Assembly (NCBI GenBank): GCA_022844205.1
Contig: JALHMF010000011.1
Coordinates: 1 to 64,000 of the forward strand
From: Xanthobacteraceae bacterium
GTDB lineage: Bacteria; Pseudomonadota; Alphaproteobacteria; Rhizobiales; Xanthobacteraceae
Direction of reading: 5' to 3'
DNA length: 64,000 nt
Shown: piece after piece, positions 1 through 5,495 of the stretch
Position numbering within the stretch: the stretch's first letter is position 1
Layout: every line of letters starts with the position of its first letter
Notes under the pieces: model-generated
Database searches by the model: none
The model's input: only the letters and a program-made list of their open reading frames with translations
Told to the model about the DNA's origin: nothing
Program-made: the position numbers and the translations under genes

Positions 1-97
1 GCCATCACGCTGCGCTACCCAAAGGCTACGCGCGCTGGCCGGTTGCTCGCATCGCGCCGAAAGGCGTATCTTCAGCCGAGGCTCTAATCGCCACTGG

Positions 98-334
98 ATG
101 AAATTTCAGTGGCAGGTCACAATCTATGCCATCTTGCTTTTTGCGAATTTATGGTCTGATCCAACACAAAGTTGTAAATGGGTCTTTCCAAAAATTCTTG
201 CATGTCTTTTGACGAAGAATGAAAGCCTTGCAGGCGGCTTGATTGGTGCAGGCGGTACCATTTTTGCTGGCTGGATAGCTTGGCTAGCTGTGCAACAACA
301 ATTTCGTAGCGCAAAATCCGGCAAGGAAGAGTAA
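98..334 (+). CDS. small membrane protein, hypothetical
   Basis: 78-residue ORF. The second half holds one clear transmembrane stretch (about residues 44-66, Gly/Ala-rich, starting A-G-G-L-I-G-A-G-G) followed by a short basic tail, a pattern seen in small proteobacterial membrane proteins of unknown role. No convincing ribosome binding site precedes the ATG, and the same frame stays open to the window edge, so the true start could lie upstream. Base composition is lower in G+C than the surrounding DNA, which fits the accessory character of the first 2 kb. Function unknown; it could be a remnant of a longer protein. Confidence 0.4.
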   Translation: MKFQWQVTIYAILLFANLWSDPTQSCKWVFPKILACLLTKNESLAGGLIGAGGTIFAGWIAWLAVQQQFRSAKSGKEE

Positions 335-365
335 GCGATTTCAACCCTTGTAAGGCGTACGTCCT

Positions 366-397
366 GTCATGGCCGGGCTTGTCCCGGCCATCCCGCT
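366..397. repeat. dispersed palindromic repeat (family A)
   Basis: Near-perfect palindrome built on CATGGCCGGGCTTGTCCCGG and its continuation CCATCC. At least nine further copies or variants occur in this window, all outside recognised genes. This copy precedes the toxin-antitoxin unit, in inverse orientation to the copy that follows it. Confidence 0.85.
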
Positions 398-440
398 TAG
401 ACGGGCGCATTCATCTCGACAAATACCGCCGACGCCCAAG

Positions 441-470
441 ATGACGCGTGTTAGCGTTCCATGCTATATT
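441..470 (+). promoter_or_regulatory. candidate promoter of the toxin-antitoxin unit
   Basis: A -10 like TATATT (465-470) lies 18 bases after an ATGACG hexamer (441-446). The antitoxin ATG begins at 478, seven bases after the -10, so transcription would start at or next to the start codon. There is no Shine-Dalgarno sequence in the gap, which agrees with a leaderless mRNA. Inference from spacing only. Confidence 0.4.
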
Positions 471-477
471 ATTTCCC

Positions 478-678
478 ATGACCAAACTCGAAGACATAGA
501 AAAGGCCATTGAGCAGCTTCCGCCCGAACAGCTTGCGCGTTTCCGCGCCTGGTTCGACGCGTTCGACGGCGCGCGCTTCGATGCCAGGATCGAGCGCGAC
601 GCAAAATCCGGCAAGCTCGACAAGCTCGCGGAGCAGGCGCTTGCCGATCACAGGAACGGACTTTCCCGCGAACTATGA
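478..678 (+). CDS. type II antitoxin-like protein
   Basis: 66 residues starting M-T-K-L-E-D-I-E-K-A. The N-terminal part (L-P-P-E-Q-L-A-R-F-R-A-W) is the short amphipathic helix common to small antitoxins that precede RelE/ParE toxins in Alphaproteobacteria; the C-terminal half is charged and ends H-R-N-G-L-S-R-E-L, likely the toxin-wrapping segment. No DNA-binding fold is obvious at this length. Its stop overlaps the next start (ATGA at 675-678), so the two genes are translationally coupled in the usual antitoxin-first order. I chose ATG 478 rather than an in-frame ATG at 448 because the conserved part begins there and because a -10 box lies between the two. Confidence 0.75.
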   Translation: MTKLEDIEKAIEQLPPEQLARFRAWFDAFDGARFDARIERDAKSGKLDKLAEQALADHRNGLSREL

Positions 679-929
679 GGCATTTTGCAAGCCCCGCCTT
701 CTGGCAGGCTTATCGCAAACTACCCGCTGCAATCCGCGAACTGGCCGACAAGAATTACGCGCTGCTCAAGGAAAATACGCGTCACCCGTCGCTGCAATTG
801 AAACAAGTAGATCGCTATTGGTCCGTGCGCATCGGGCTTCGCTATCGCGCGCTTGCGGTGGAAGTGGACGGCGGACTCTTGTGGTTCTGGATTGGATCGC
901 ACGCGGAATATGACCGGCTGATTGGCTAA
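675..929 (+). CDS. RelE/ParE-family toxin
   Basis: 84 residues, the normal length of the family. The sequence runs through the expected fold: a helical hairpin (F-W-Q-A-Y-R-K-L-P, then I-R-E-L-A-D-K), then beta strands with R-Y-W-S-V-R-I-G-L-R-Y-R-A-L and a C-terminal strand W-F-W-I-G-S-H-A-E-Y. RelE-type members cleave mRNA at the ribosome and ParE-type members poison gyrase; the sequence seen here is nearer the RelE/HigB-like group, but I cannot separate the two with certainty. It overlaps the antitoxin by 4 bp and ends directly at a family-A palindrome that could act as a terminator, since T7 follows the stem. Confidence 0.8.
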   Translation: MRHFASPAFWQAYRKLPAAIRELADKNYALLKENTRHPSLQLKQVDRYWSVRIGLRYRALAVEVDGGLLWFWIGSHAEYDRLIG

Positions 930-1011
930 GACGTGGATGGCCGGGACAAGCCCGGCCATGACGGCTTTTTTTATTTGGGCATCGGCGTGCCGGGACAAGC
1001 CCGGCCATGAC
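930..1011. repeat. two tandem family-A palindromes
   Basis: Two copies in a row (930-963 and 986-1011) of the GGCCGGGACAAGCCCGGCC palindrome. The first abuts the toxin stop codon and is followed by CGGCTTTTTTT, the second by CCGTTTTTTC; each hairpin plus T-run could terminate transcription from the left. Confidence 0.8.
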
Positions 1012-1018
1012 CGTTTTT

Positions 1019-1351
1019 TCAGAAATACTTCAAATCATCCCCCACAAGCAGGTCTCGCATATTGGAAGGCACGGGAAACCCGTAACCTTCCTGCGTCGCG
1101 AGCCAAACCAGCTTGCCGGAAGCATGGTGGTCGCTCGCATAAACTTGGGCACCGATCATCTGCAAGGCCAGAAGCAATGCCTGAATGGCATCGACACCGA
1201 TCGCCGTTCTTTCCAACGGCTCATCCGGCCAATCGATTTCAAATGTGCAAGACCAGTCCACATCGTTTCGGACCGGCGCGAAAATCCGGACCTCAATATC
1301 GGCGTCGCCTTGTTCTAATTTCAACCTGAGTAGGCGCGATGCAATCATCAT
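1019..1351 (-). CDS. DUF6968-like small protein
   Basis: 110 residues starting M-M-I-A-S-R-L-L-R-L. It resembles the small DUF6968 family: a strand-rich N-terminus, a C-T-F-E-I-D-W-P core, a helix with A-L-L-L-A-L-Q-M-I-G, and a G-Y-G-F-P-V-P segment near the end. No signal peptide or membrane segment. The ATG shares an ATGA overlap (1351-1348) with the stop of the gene upstream, which fixes the start and argues that both genes are real and co-translated. The role of the family is unknown to me; its position behind a linker-type protein suggests a partner or immunity-like role (inference). Confidence 0.55.
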   Translation of the reverse strand: MMIASRLLRLKLEQGDADIEVRIFAPVRNDVDWSCTFEIDWPDEPLERTAIGVDAIQALLLALQMIGAQVYASDHHASGKLVWLATQEGYGFPVPSNMRDLLVGDDLKYF

Positions 1352-1602
1352 AAATCCCTTAAAACAGCAGCGGAGGCAGAGGCTGGCTGCGAAGGCATGC
1401 CGCATACCGTTGCATGGCTTGGCTTCGGCAGGCTGTCTCCGCTACTGCTGCCACTGGTCCATTGCCCGCCCCCGGGATTTCCTGCCGGAACGCGAGGCTG
1501 ATTGGGATCGTATTTTACGACCTCCGCCAGCCGCGCCAGCTTTGATTGTACTGCCGCCGCGTCAATCTCGGATTTCAGCCGCAAAAGCTTCGGTAAAATC
1601 AA
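1348..1602 (-). CDS. protein with PAGNPGGGQWT motif
   Basis: 84 residues from a TTG codon preceded by AAAGGGA. A helical N-terminus (L-L-R-L-K-S-E-I-D-A-A-A-V) leads to Y-D-P-N-Q-P-R-V-P-A-G-N-P-G-G-G-Q-W-T, a motif I recognise from many Hyphomicrobiales accessory proteins, where it often forms a linker before a variable C-terminal domain. Here only about 37 low-complexity Ser/Pro/Ala residues follow, so the protein may be a truncated member. The stop overlaps the start of the DUF6968-like gene by four bases. Function not known. Confidence 0.5.
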   Translation of the reverse strand: MILPKLLRLKSEIDAAAVQSKLARLAEVVKYDPNQPRVPAGNPGGGQWTSGSSSGDSLPKPSHATVCGMPSQPASASAAVLRDL

Positions 1603-1613
1603 CTATCCCTTTG

Positions 1614-1640
1614 AATGGTCGGGACAGCCCGGCCATGACG
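1614..1640. repeat. family-A palindrome, short variant
   Basis: Variant GGTCGGGACAGCCCGGCC followed by ATGACG; the stem is shorter and one arm has diverged. It lies just upstream of the TTG-start gene on the minus strand. Confidence 0.6.
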
Positions 1641-1682
1641 ATAAAAATGGATTGCGAGTGAAAAATCTTTTGTTTCAAATAT

Positions 1683-2067
1683 TTGCACACCCTTATCCCC
1701 CTTCCCGAAACCTCCCTTACACTCCGCATCACTCCCGCTCGCCGGGGACGCTTCTAGAGGCGTTCGTGAAGTGGAGCGGACTCGAAAGAGTGATCCGAAG
1801 CCGGAGAGACCCGGCGTCGATCGAGGCGGCGCCTCCGTGCATGTTTCGCAAACATGTGCCGGGGCGGTCCGGAGCTCCGCCCGGCGGGACTACGCCCGCC
1901 TGCCAGGAGCTTGGCTGACGGAGAGTTGCGCGCGAGCGCAGCTCACGAAAAGCGCGGCCCGGATCGAAGGAAGACGCCGTGACGGAGTGCTGGAAGGCGA
2001 TGCGTCCGCCGATCGCAAGGCGGACGAACATAATGAGACCTTGCGCCTTCCGGCGCTCCGTCTCCCC
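1683..2067. repeat. long dispersed repeat, copy 1 (about 385 bp)
   Basis: This stretch matches 38257-38588 in reverse orientation over its whole length, with one extra stretch of about 53 bases here (about 1782-1834). Shared landmarks are GGGGACGCTTCTAGAGGCG, GGCGGGACTACGCCCGCC and GCCCGGATCGAAGGAAGACG. It contains several internal inverted repeats, for example GCGTCCGCC...GGCGGACG. No convincing gene lies in it; open frames across it look like by-products of the repeat. It accounts for most of the gene-free DNA between 1603 and 2313. Confidence 0.85.
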
Positions 2068-2113
2068 GGCTCTAAACTCGCGCGGGTGAACGCGGGACGA
2101 TAAAACGCGCCTG

Positions 2114-2218
2114 CATCCTTCGAGACGCCCGCCGCACCGGCTCTCTCTGCCTCATCCTGAGGAGCGAGCGAAGCGAGCGTCTCGAAGGATGAGCGGCGGG
2201 CTCCTCAGGATGAGGCGC
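2114..2218. repeat. dispersed palindromic repeat (family B)
   Basis: Two arms, CATCCTTCGAGACGC and GCGTCTCGAAGGATG, enclose CCTCATCCTGAGGAGCGAGC, with a further CTCCTCAGGATGAGG at the right. Related elements lie at 30627-30703 and 61320-61425. Intergenic repeats of this look are common in Bradyrhizobium-type genomes. Confidence 0.75.
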
Positions 2219-2313
2219 GTGGCTGTATGAAATTCGAATCCCGATCGCGGAAGAGCCGCTCCCGCGCGGACGCCGTATCCGCTACCCTCGCTCACCCCGC
2301 ACCGGAGGCCCCC

Positions 2314-2802
2314 ATGCCCGCATCGATGCATCACGTGGACGAACAAGAGCTGAAGGTTCTCGAAGAATTGCATCGCAAGCGCCGCGGCCTGCGCCAAAAG
2401 AAGGCGATGCTGGTGCCGCCGATGACGCTCGGCCAGCGCGTCTCCGACCGCGTCGCTTCGGTCGTCGGCTCGTGGCGCTTCATCATCATCCAGAGCGGGC
2501 TGCTGTTTCTCTGGCTCGTGCTGAACATCGTGGGATGGATGCAGCACTGGGATCCTTACCCGTTCATCCTGCTCAATCTCGTGCTGTCGTTCCAGGCGGC
2601 CTACACCGCACCCATCATCATGATGAGCCAGAACCGGCAGGCCGACATCGACCGCGCCGCCGCCGGCAACGATTACGAAGTGAACCTGAAGGCGGAACTG
2701 GAGATCGAACTCCTGCACCAGAAAATCGATCTGCTGCGCGAGCAGGAGATCACCAAACTGATCGAACTGGTGGGGCGGCTGGAGGCAAAGCTGGCGCGGT
2801 GA
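2314..2802 (+). CDS. DUF1003 membrane protein
   Basis: 162 residues. After a charged N-terminal region (E-L-H-R-K-R-R-G-L-R-Q-K-K) comes the DUF1003 core: D-R-V-A-S-V-V-G-S-W-R-F, a first membrane helix, W-M-Q-H-W-D-P-Y-P-F, a second membrane helix (L-N-L-V-L-S-F-Q-A-A-Y), then M-M-S-Q-N-R-Q-A-D-I-D-R. A helical cytoplasmic tail rich in Glu/Leu follows. Family members are inner-membrane proteins of unknown function. I prefer the ATG at 2314, which has GGAGG eight bases upstream, over an in-frame ATG at 2227 that would begin in repeat DNA and add a Ser/Arg-rich stretch. Confidence 0.85.
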   Translation: MPASMHHVDEQELKVLEELHRKRRGLRQKKAMLVPPMTLGQRVSDRVASVVGSWRFIIIQSGLLFLWLVLNIVGWMQHWDPYPFILLNLVLSFQAAYTAPIIMMSQNRQADIDRAAAGNDYEVNLKAELEIELLHQKIDLLREQEITKLIELVGRLEAKLAR

Positions 2803-2835
2803 AGCATCATGCGGCGGCGCGGCCCTGCCAGGAAT

Positions 2836-2868
2836 CAAAAACCCCCTCCCGAATGAACGAGAGAGGGC
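2836..2868 (-). terminator. rho-independent terminator of first csp gene
   Basis: Read on the minus strand: CCCTC...GGGAGGGGG then TTTTT. Nearly the same hairpin and T-run lie downstream of the second csp gene. Confidence 0.7.
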
Positions 2869-3014
2869 TTCAAAGCTCCGCTTTATTTTTTCGCGCGCTT
2901 TTATTCAAAGTCTGCGCGGCGCCTGCCAGTACATCCGTGGTCAGTCGCCGAAACCGGAGCAATACGGCGGCAAGTCGTTCCCCGAGAGGAAGACCAGCCG
3001 CCGAAATGGTTCGC

Positions 3015-3227
3015 TTACGAAGCGGCCTGGAGGTTTTCCGCCGAGTCCTTGCCGTTCTTCGGGCTGCGGACGACTTCGAAGGTGATCTTCTGGCCTTCGT
3101 TCAGGCTGTACATGCCGGCGCGCTCGACTGCGCTGATATGGACGAATACGTCCTTGCCGCCATCGTCAGGCTGGATAAAGCCGAAGCCTTTTTGCGAATT
3201 GAACCATTTCACGGTTCCGGTGCTCAT
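3015..3227 (-). CDS. cspA: cold-shock domain protein (CspA family)
   Basis: 70 residues, one OB-fold cold-shock domain. RNP1 is K-G-F-G-F-I-Q and RNP2 is D-V-F-V-H-I-S; both nucleic-acid-binding motifs are intact. It binds single-stranded RNA/DNA and probably melts mRNA structure. The start is M-S-T-G-T-V-K-W; a longer reading adds 20 residues that run into the leader. The gene is closely similar to the second csp at 4737-4946, and the two share promoter position, leader sequence and terminator, so they arose by duplication of the whole transcription unit. Regulation is probably post-transcriptional through the long leader. Confidence 0.95.
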   Translation of the reverse strand: MSTGTVKWFNSQKGFGFIQPDDGGKDVFVHISAVERAGMYSLNEGQKITFEVVRSPKNGKDSAENLQAAS

Positions 3228-3288
3228 AGTGTCGTTCCTATTATAACTGTGCCAACCGGACTGCGCGGCGCGCAGTCTCGGGCACAAA

Positions 3289-3378
3289 CATCGATGTTTT
3301 GGAGGGAGGTCGTCAGCAGGCGTGAGCAGCGCTCACGAATGGCCAAGTCGTTCGGGCCGAAACTCGATGGCAGTGACA
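3289..3378 (-). promoter_or_regulatory. conserved csp leader RNA, copy 1
   Basis: This block matches 5007-5095 upstream of the other csp gene: shared pieces include ATCGA(T)GTTTTGGA, AGGTCGTCAGC, GTCGTTCGG and CCGAAACT (plus-strand reading). Between them lies a hairpin CGTGAGCagcGCTCACG (3321-3337) whose bases differ from the other copy while the pairing is kept. It lies between the promoter and the start codon, so it forms the 5' UTR of about 145 nt. Likely a temperature-responsive leader, by analogy with E. coli cspA (inference). Confidence 0.65.
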
Positions 3379-3403
3379 TAGGCGCGATTTGCGACTTTTG
3401 CAA
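3375..3403 (-). promoter_or_regulatory. csp promoter, copy 1
   Basis: On the minus strand TTGCAA (3403-3398), 17-base spacer, TATGTC (3380-3375). The second csp gene has TTGAAT-17-TACCTT in the same position relative to the conserved leader, which supports both. Confidence 0.6.
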
Positions 3404-3425
3404 GGCCCGCGTGCAGGGGCTGGTT

Positions 3426-3923
3426 TCAGGGGCGCCGCTGGCGGGACTTCCCTGCTTTTGCCTTCGCCTTGCGCGCCGCGCGCTTGCGGACGAGCGCCCG
3501 CTCCTCGCTCCGCCGCCGGATGCAGCTCACGCAGAGACATTTCTTGCGGCCGCCGAGCCAGTTCACGAGATAGTCGCGGCCGTAATGATAGTTGATTTCC
3601 TCGCCCGCATTTATTTTGCGCGTCGAGCGGATGAAAATCTGCCGCTTGCGCGTATCGGATTCCGCATTCGGCCGGCAGGAATGATTGATGTAGCGGCCGA
3701 GATTTTTTCGCGTGGCGCCGTCGATCGTCCAGCGCTTGTTGATCTCGTAAAGATAGCGGTTGTGGTCCTGCAGGACTACGGTGTCCTTCGTGCGCAGGAG
3801 CTTGCCGGTATAGAGCACGATCACCGCGCCCTTCTTGATGGGTTTGGCGGCGAACAGTCCAAGACCGGTGCGGGAACGGCCGACGCGCACATGGCTGCGC
3901 GGCAAGGGCTTTACGGGCTTCAT
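3426..3923 (-). CDS. SET-domain protein lysine methyltransferase-like
   Basis: 165 residues from M-K-P-V-K-P. A compact SET domain: N-terminal G-L-G-L-F-A (SAM-binding start), I-K-K-G-A-V-I-V-L-Y-T-G, the pseudoknot motif N-H-S-C-R-P-N (80-86) and G-E-E-I-N-Y-H-Y-G (108-115) with the catalytic Tyr region. A C-x-C-x-x-C cluster (129-134) follows and, with the Cys of N-H-S-C, would make a post-SET zinc site. The last 30 residues are Lys/Arg-rich (R-K-A-K-A-K-A-G-K). The reaction would be SAM-dependent lysine methylation; the substrate in bacteria is unknown. It lies between the two csp genes, divergent from the thioesterase gene. Confidence 0.85.
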   Translation of the reverse strand: MKPVKPLPRSHVRVGRSRTGLGLFAAKPIKKGAVIVLYTGKLLRTKDTVVLQDHNRYLYEINKRWTIDGATRKNLGRYINHSCRPNAESDTRKRQIFIRSTRKINAGEEINYHYGRDYLVNWLGGRKKCLCVSCIRRRSEERALVRKRAARKAKAKAGKSRQRRP

Positions 3924-4029
3924 CCGTTCAACTATCGCGGCGAACCATGTGCCGTCGAGCATTTGCACAAAGGAATCTTTGGAAAAAGTGTCGCGGCAAT
4001 GAACGATCCCGCCGTGCTAGAGTCGAATC

Positions 4030-4434
4030 ATGTCGGGGCTGCTCGCAAAACTGCAAATCGGGATCAAAGGTTCCGCCGAACTTACGGTCGGCGAGGAACA
4101 TACCGCGCCGCGCGTGGGCAGCGGGTTGGTGCGCGTGCTCGCGACGCCAGTGATGATCAACCTGTTTGAGGCCGCCGCCCTCGATGCCGCCGAGCGGCTC
4201 TTGCCGGAAGGCCATCAGAGCCTTGGCACCCTCCTCGATGTGACCCATGTCGCCGCGACCCCGGTCGGCATGAAGGTGCGGGCGACGGCGGAGGTGATCG
4301 GCATGGAAGGCCGCACGATCCGCTTTAAGGTCGAAGCCCACGACGAAAAGGACCTGATCGGCGAAGGTTGGCACGACCGGGTCGTGGTCAATGTCGCCCG
4401 CTTCGACGAGCGGGTGCGGAAAAAGCTCGGCTGA
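4030..4434 (+). CDS. hotdog-fold thioesterase (FlK-like)
   Basis: 134 residues. Resembles the fluoroacetyl-CoA thioesterase/thioesterase family with hotdog fold: T-A-P-R-V-G-S-G-L-V-R-V-L-A-T-P near residues 25-40, a hot-dog helix M-I-N-L-F-E-A-A-A, then S-L-G-T-L-L-D-V-T-H and V-R-A-T-A-E-V strands and the closing H-D-R-V-V-V-N strand. These enzymes hydrolyse acyl-CoA thioesters; the substrate cannot be told from sequence, and a fluoroacetyl-CoA role should not be assumed. It is a stand-alone gene divergent from the SET-domain gene, with short spacing between them. Confidence 0.75.
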   Translation: MSGLLAKLQIGIKGSAELTVGEEHTAPRVGSGLVRVLATPVMINLFEAAALDAAERLLPEGHQSLGTLLDVTHVAATPVGMKVRATAEVIGMEGRTIRFKVEAHDEKDLIGEGWHDRVVVNVARFDERVRKKLG

Positions 4435-4610
4435 GGGCGTCAGCCGGCCTTATCCCCCTTCGCACAGGCTGCATTAGAGTTCTGCTCTCAAGCAATGGAG
4501 CAGGCCCATTGAGCAAGAACGATTGTTTACGATTGCACCGGGTTGAACATTTCAGCGGTGGGCCGGTTGAAATTTTCCGGGCGCAAAGATCCGGCCTTGC
4601 AAATTCAGAC
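4435..4610. other. gene-free stretch, nothing recognised
   Basis: Between the thioesterase stop and the csp terminator I see no plausible gene, no strong hairpin and no repeat shared with other parts of the window. Confidence 0.5.
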
Positions 4611-4646
4611 AAAATAAAACCCCCTCCCGATGGTTCGAAAGAGGGC
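4611..4646 (-). terminator. rho-independent terminator of second csp gene
   Basis: Minus strand: CCCTC then a short nested hairpin, GAGGG partner arm and GGTTTTATTTT. Same architecture as at 2836-2868. Confidence 0.7.
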
Positions 4647-4736
4647 GAGTGCCTGCTGCGCTTCGCCGCCGGTACATCCGCGGTCGGCGTGCGGCTAGCA
4701 GGCGAGCGCGGGAGTAACCCCCCGCGCCAACTTGGA

Positions 4737-4946
4737 TTACATGGCCTTGAGGTTCTCGGCCGCGTCCTTGCCGTTCTTCGGGCTGCGGACGACTTCGTAA
4801 GAAACCTTCTGTCCTTCGTTCAGGCTGTAGAGACCTGCACGCTCGACGGCGCTGATGTGAACGAACACGTCCTTGCCGCCTTCATCCGGCTGAATGAAGC
4901 CGTAGCCTTTTTGCGAGTTGAACCACTTCACGGTTCCGGTAGCCAT
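4737..4946 (-). CDS. cspA: cold-shock domain protein (CspA family)
   Basis: 69 residues starting [10 protein letters not shown]. Intact RNP1 (K-G-Y-G-F-I-Q) and RNP2 (D-V-F-V-H-I-S). Differs from the copy at 3015-3227 at only a few positions, for example Tyr for Phe in RNP1 and V-S-Y-E-V for I-T-F-E-V. It should bind single-stranded nucleic acid as an RNA chaperone. The transcription unit is complete with its own promoter, long leader and terminator. The two copies are not adjacent: the SET-domain and thioesterase genes lie between them. Confidence 0.95.
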   Translation of the reverse strand: MATGTVKWFNSQKGYGFIQPDEGGKDVFVHISAVERAGLYSLNEGQKVSYEVVRSPKNGKDAAENLKAM

Positions 4947-5006
4947 CTTCGTAGTCCTCTTCCCTTGGGTTATTTAAGAGCAACGCAAAGCGCGCAGCCC
5001 CGGTGT

Positions 5007-5095
5007 CATCGAGTTTTGGATGAAGGTCGTCAGCGTATCCTGGTCTCAAGACCGCGGGGCCACGTCGTTCGGCCGAAACTTCGATAGCATTGAAG
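5007..5095 (-). promoter_or_regulatory. conserved csp leader RNA, copy 2
   Basis: Counterpart of 3289-3378. The central hairpin is GGTCTcaAGACC (5042-5053), different in sequence but in the same place as in copy 1. The flanking blocks, including TTCGGCCGAA, are almost unchanged. Predicted 5' UTR of about 140 nt. Confidence 0.65.
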
Positions 5096-5121
5096 GTATT
5101 CGCGAATACTGCCCAATTCAA
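5093..5121 (-). promoter_or_regulatory. csp promoter, copy 2
   Basis: TTGAAT (5121-5116), 17-base spacer, TACCTT (5098-5093) on the minus strand, at the same place relative to the leader as in copy 1. Confidence 0.55.
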
Positions 5122-5269
5122 GGACCCGCCATTAACAAAGTCGCGACGGCGTTATCGCTAAACCGGCGGAAACCTGCTACTGTGAAACAGGTTCCAGAGT
5201 TTGTAAGGGTTTGGCCTCCTCGCAGCTGCGGGGGGAAGCCGGCCCGGCGGATGCTATTTGGAGAGTGGC

Positions 5270-5467
5270 GTGAAGACGAGCAAGTACGGAGTCGGTGAAA
5301 ACGTGCGTTACACGGCGGCTGCGGTCAGCCGGCCAGGTGCCATGGGCATCTATACGGTGGTGCGGGTATTGCCGCTTGAGAGCGACGAGCAGAGCTATCG
5401 CATCAAGAATTCGACCGAGAATTACGAGCGTGTCGCGCGCGAGAGCCAGCTCGATCCGGGTAGCTGA
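5270..5467 (+). CDS. small conserved hypothetical protein
   Basis: 65 residues from GTG, with GGAGA six bases upstream (5260-5264). Starts V/M-K-T-S-K-Y-G-V-G-E-N-V-R-Y-T, then G-I-Y-T-V-V-R-V-L-P-L-E, Y-R-I-K-N and Y-E-R-V-A-R-E-S-Q-L. The strand pattern with a G-x-Y-x-V-V-R-V-L-P core and a Y-R-I-K-N-x-x-E motif is a small all-beta fold that I recognise from alphaproteobacterial genomes without an assigned function. No signal peptide. It converges on the diguanylate cyclase gene. Confidence 0.7.
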   Translation: MKTSKYGVGENVRYTAAAVSRPGAMGIYTVVRVLPLESDEQSYRIKNSTENYERVARESQLDPGS

Positions 5468-5495
5468 CGGAGTTCTGGAAGCCGGCTGAAGCGGC

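Noticed and set aside
1-97. Possible 3' end of an upstream gene at the window edge
   Set aside because: A frame ends at TAA near base 88, but it is too short to judge and no family can be read from it.
1771-2103. Open frames inside the long repeat
   Set aside because: Both copies differ by a 53-base insertion that breaks any shared frame, so protein coding is not what is conserved.
4368-5087. 239-codon plus-strand frame across the second csp gene
   Set aside because: Antisense to csp and running through its leader; no domain.
5150-5270. Possible riboswitch (GGAAGCCGG-like core) before the small conserved gene
   Set aside because: Only short pieces resemble a cobalamin-type core; the rest of the architecture cannot be built, and the downstream gene has no link to cobalamin.
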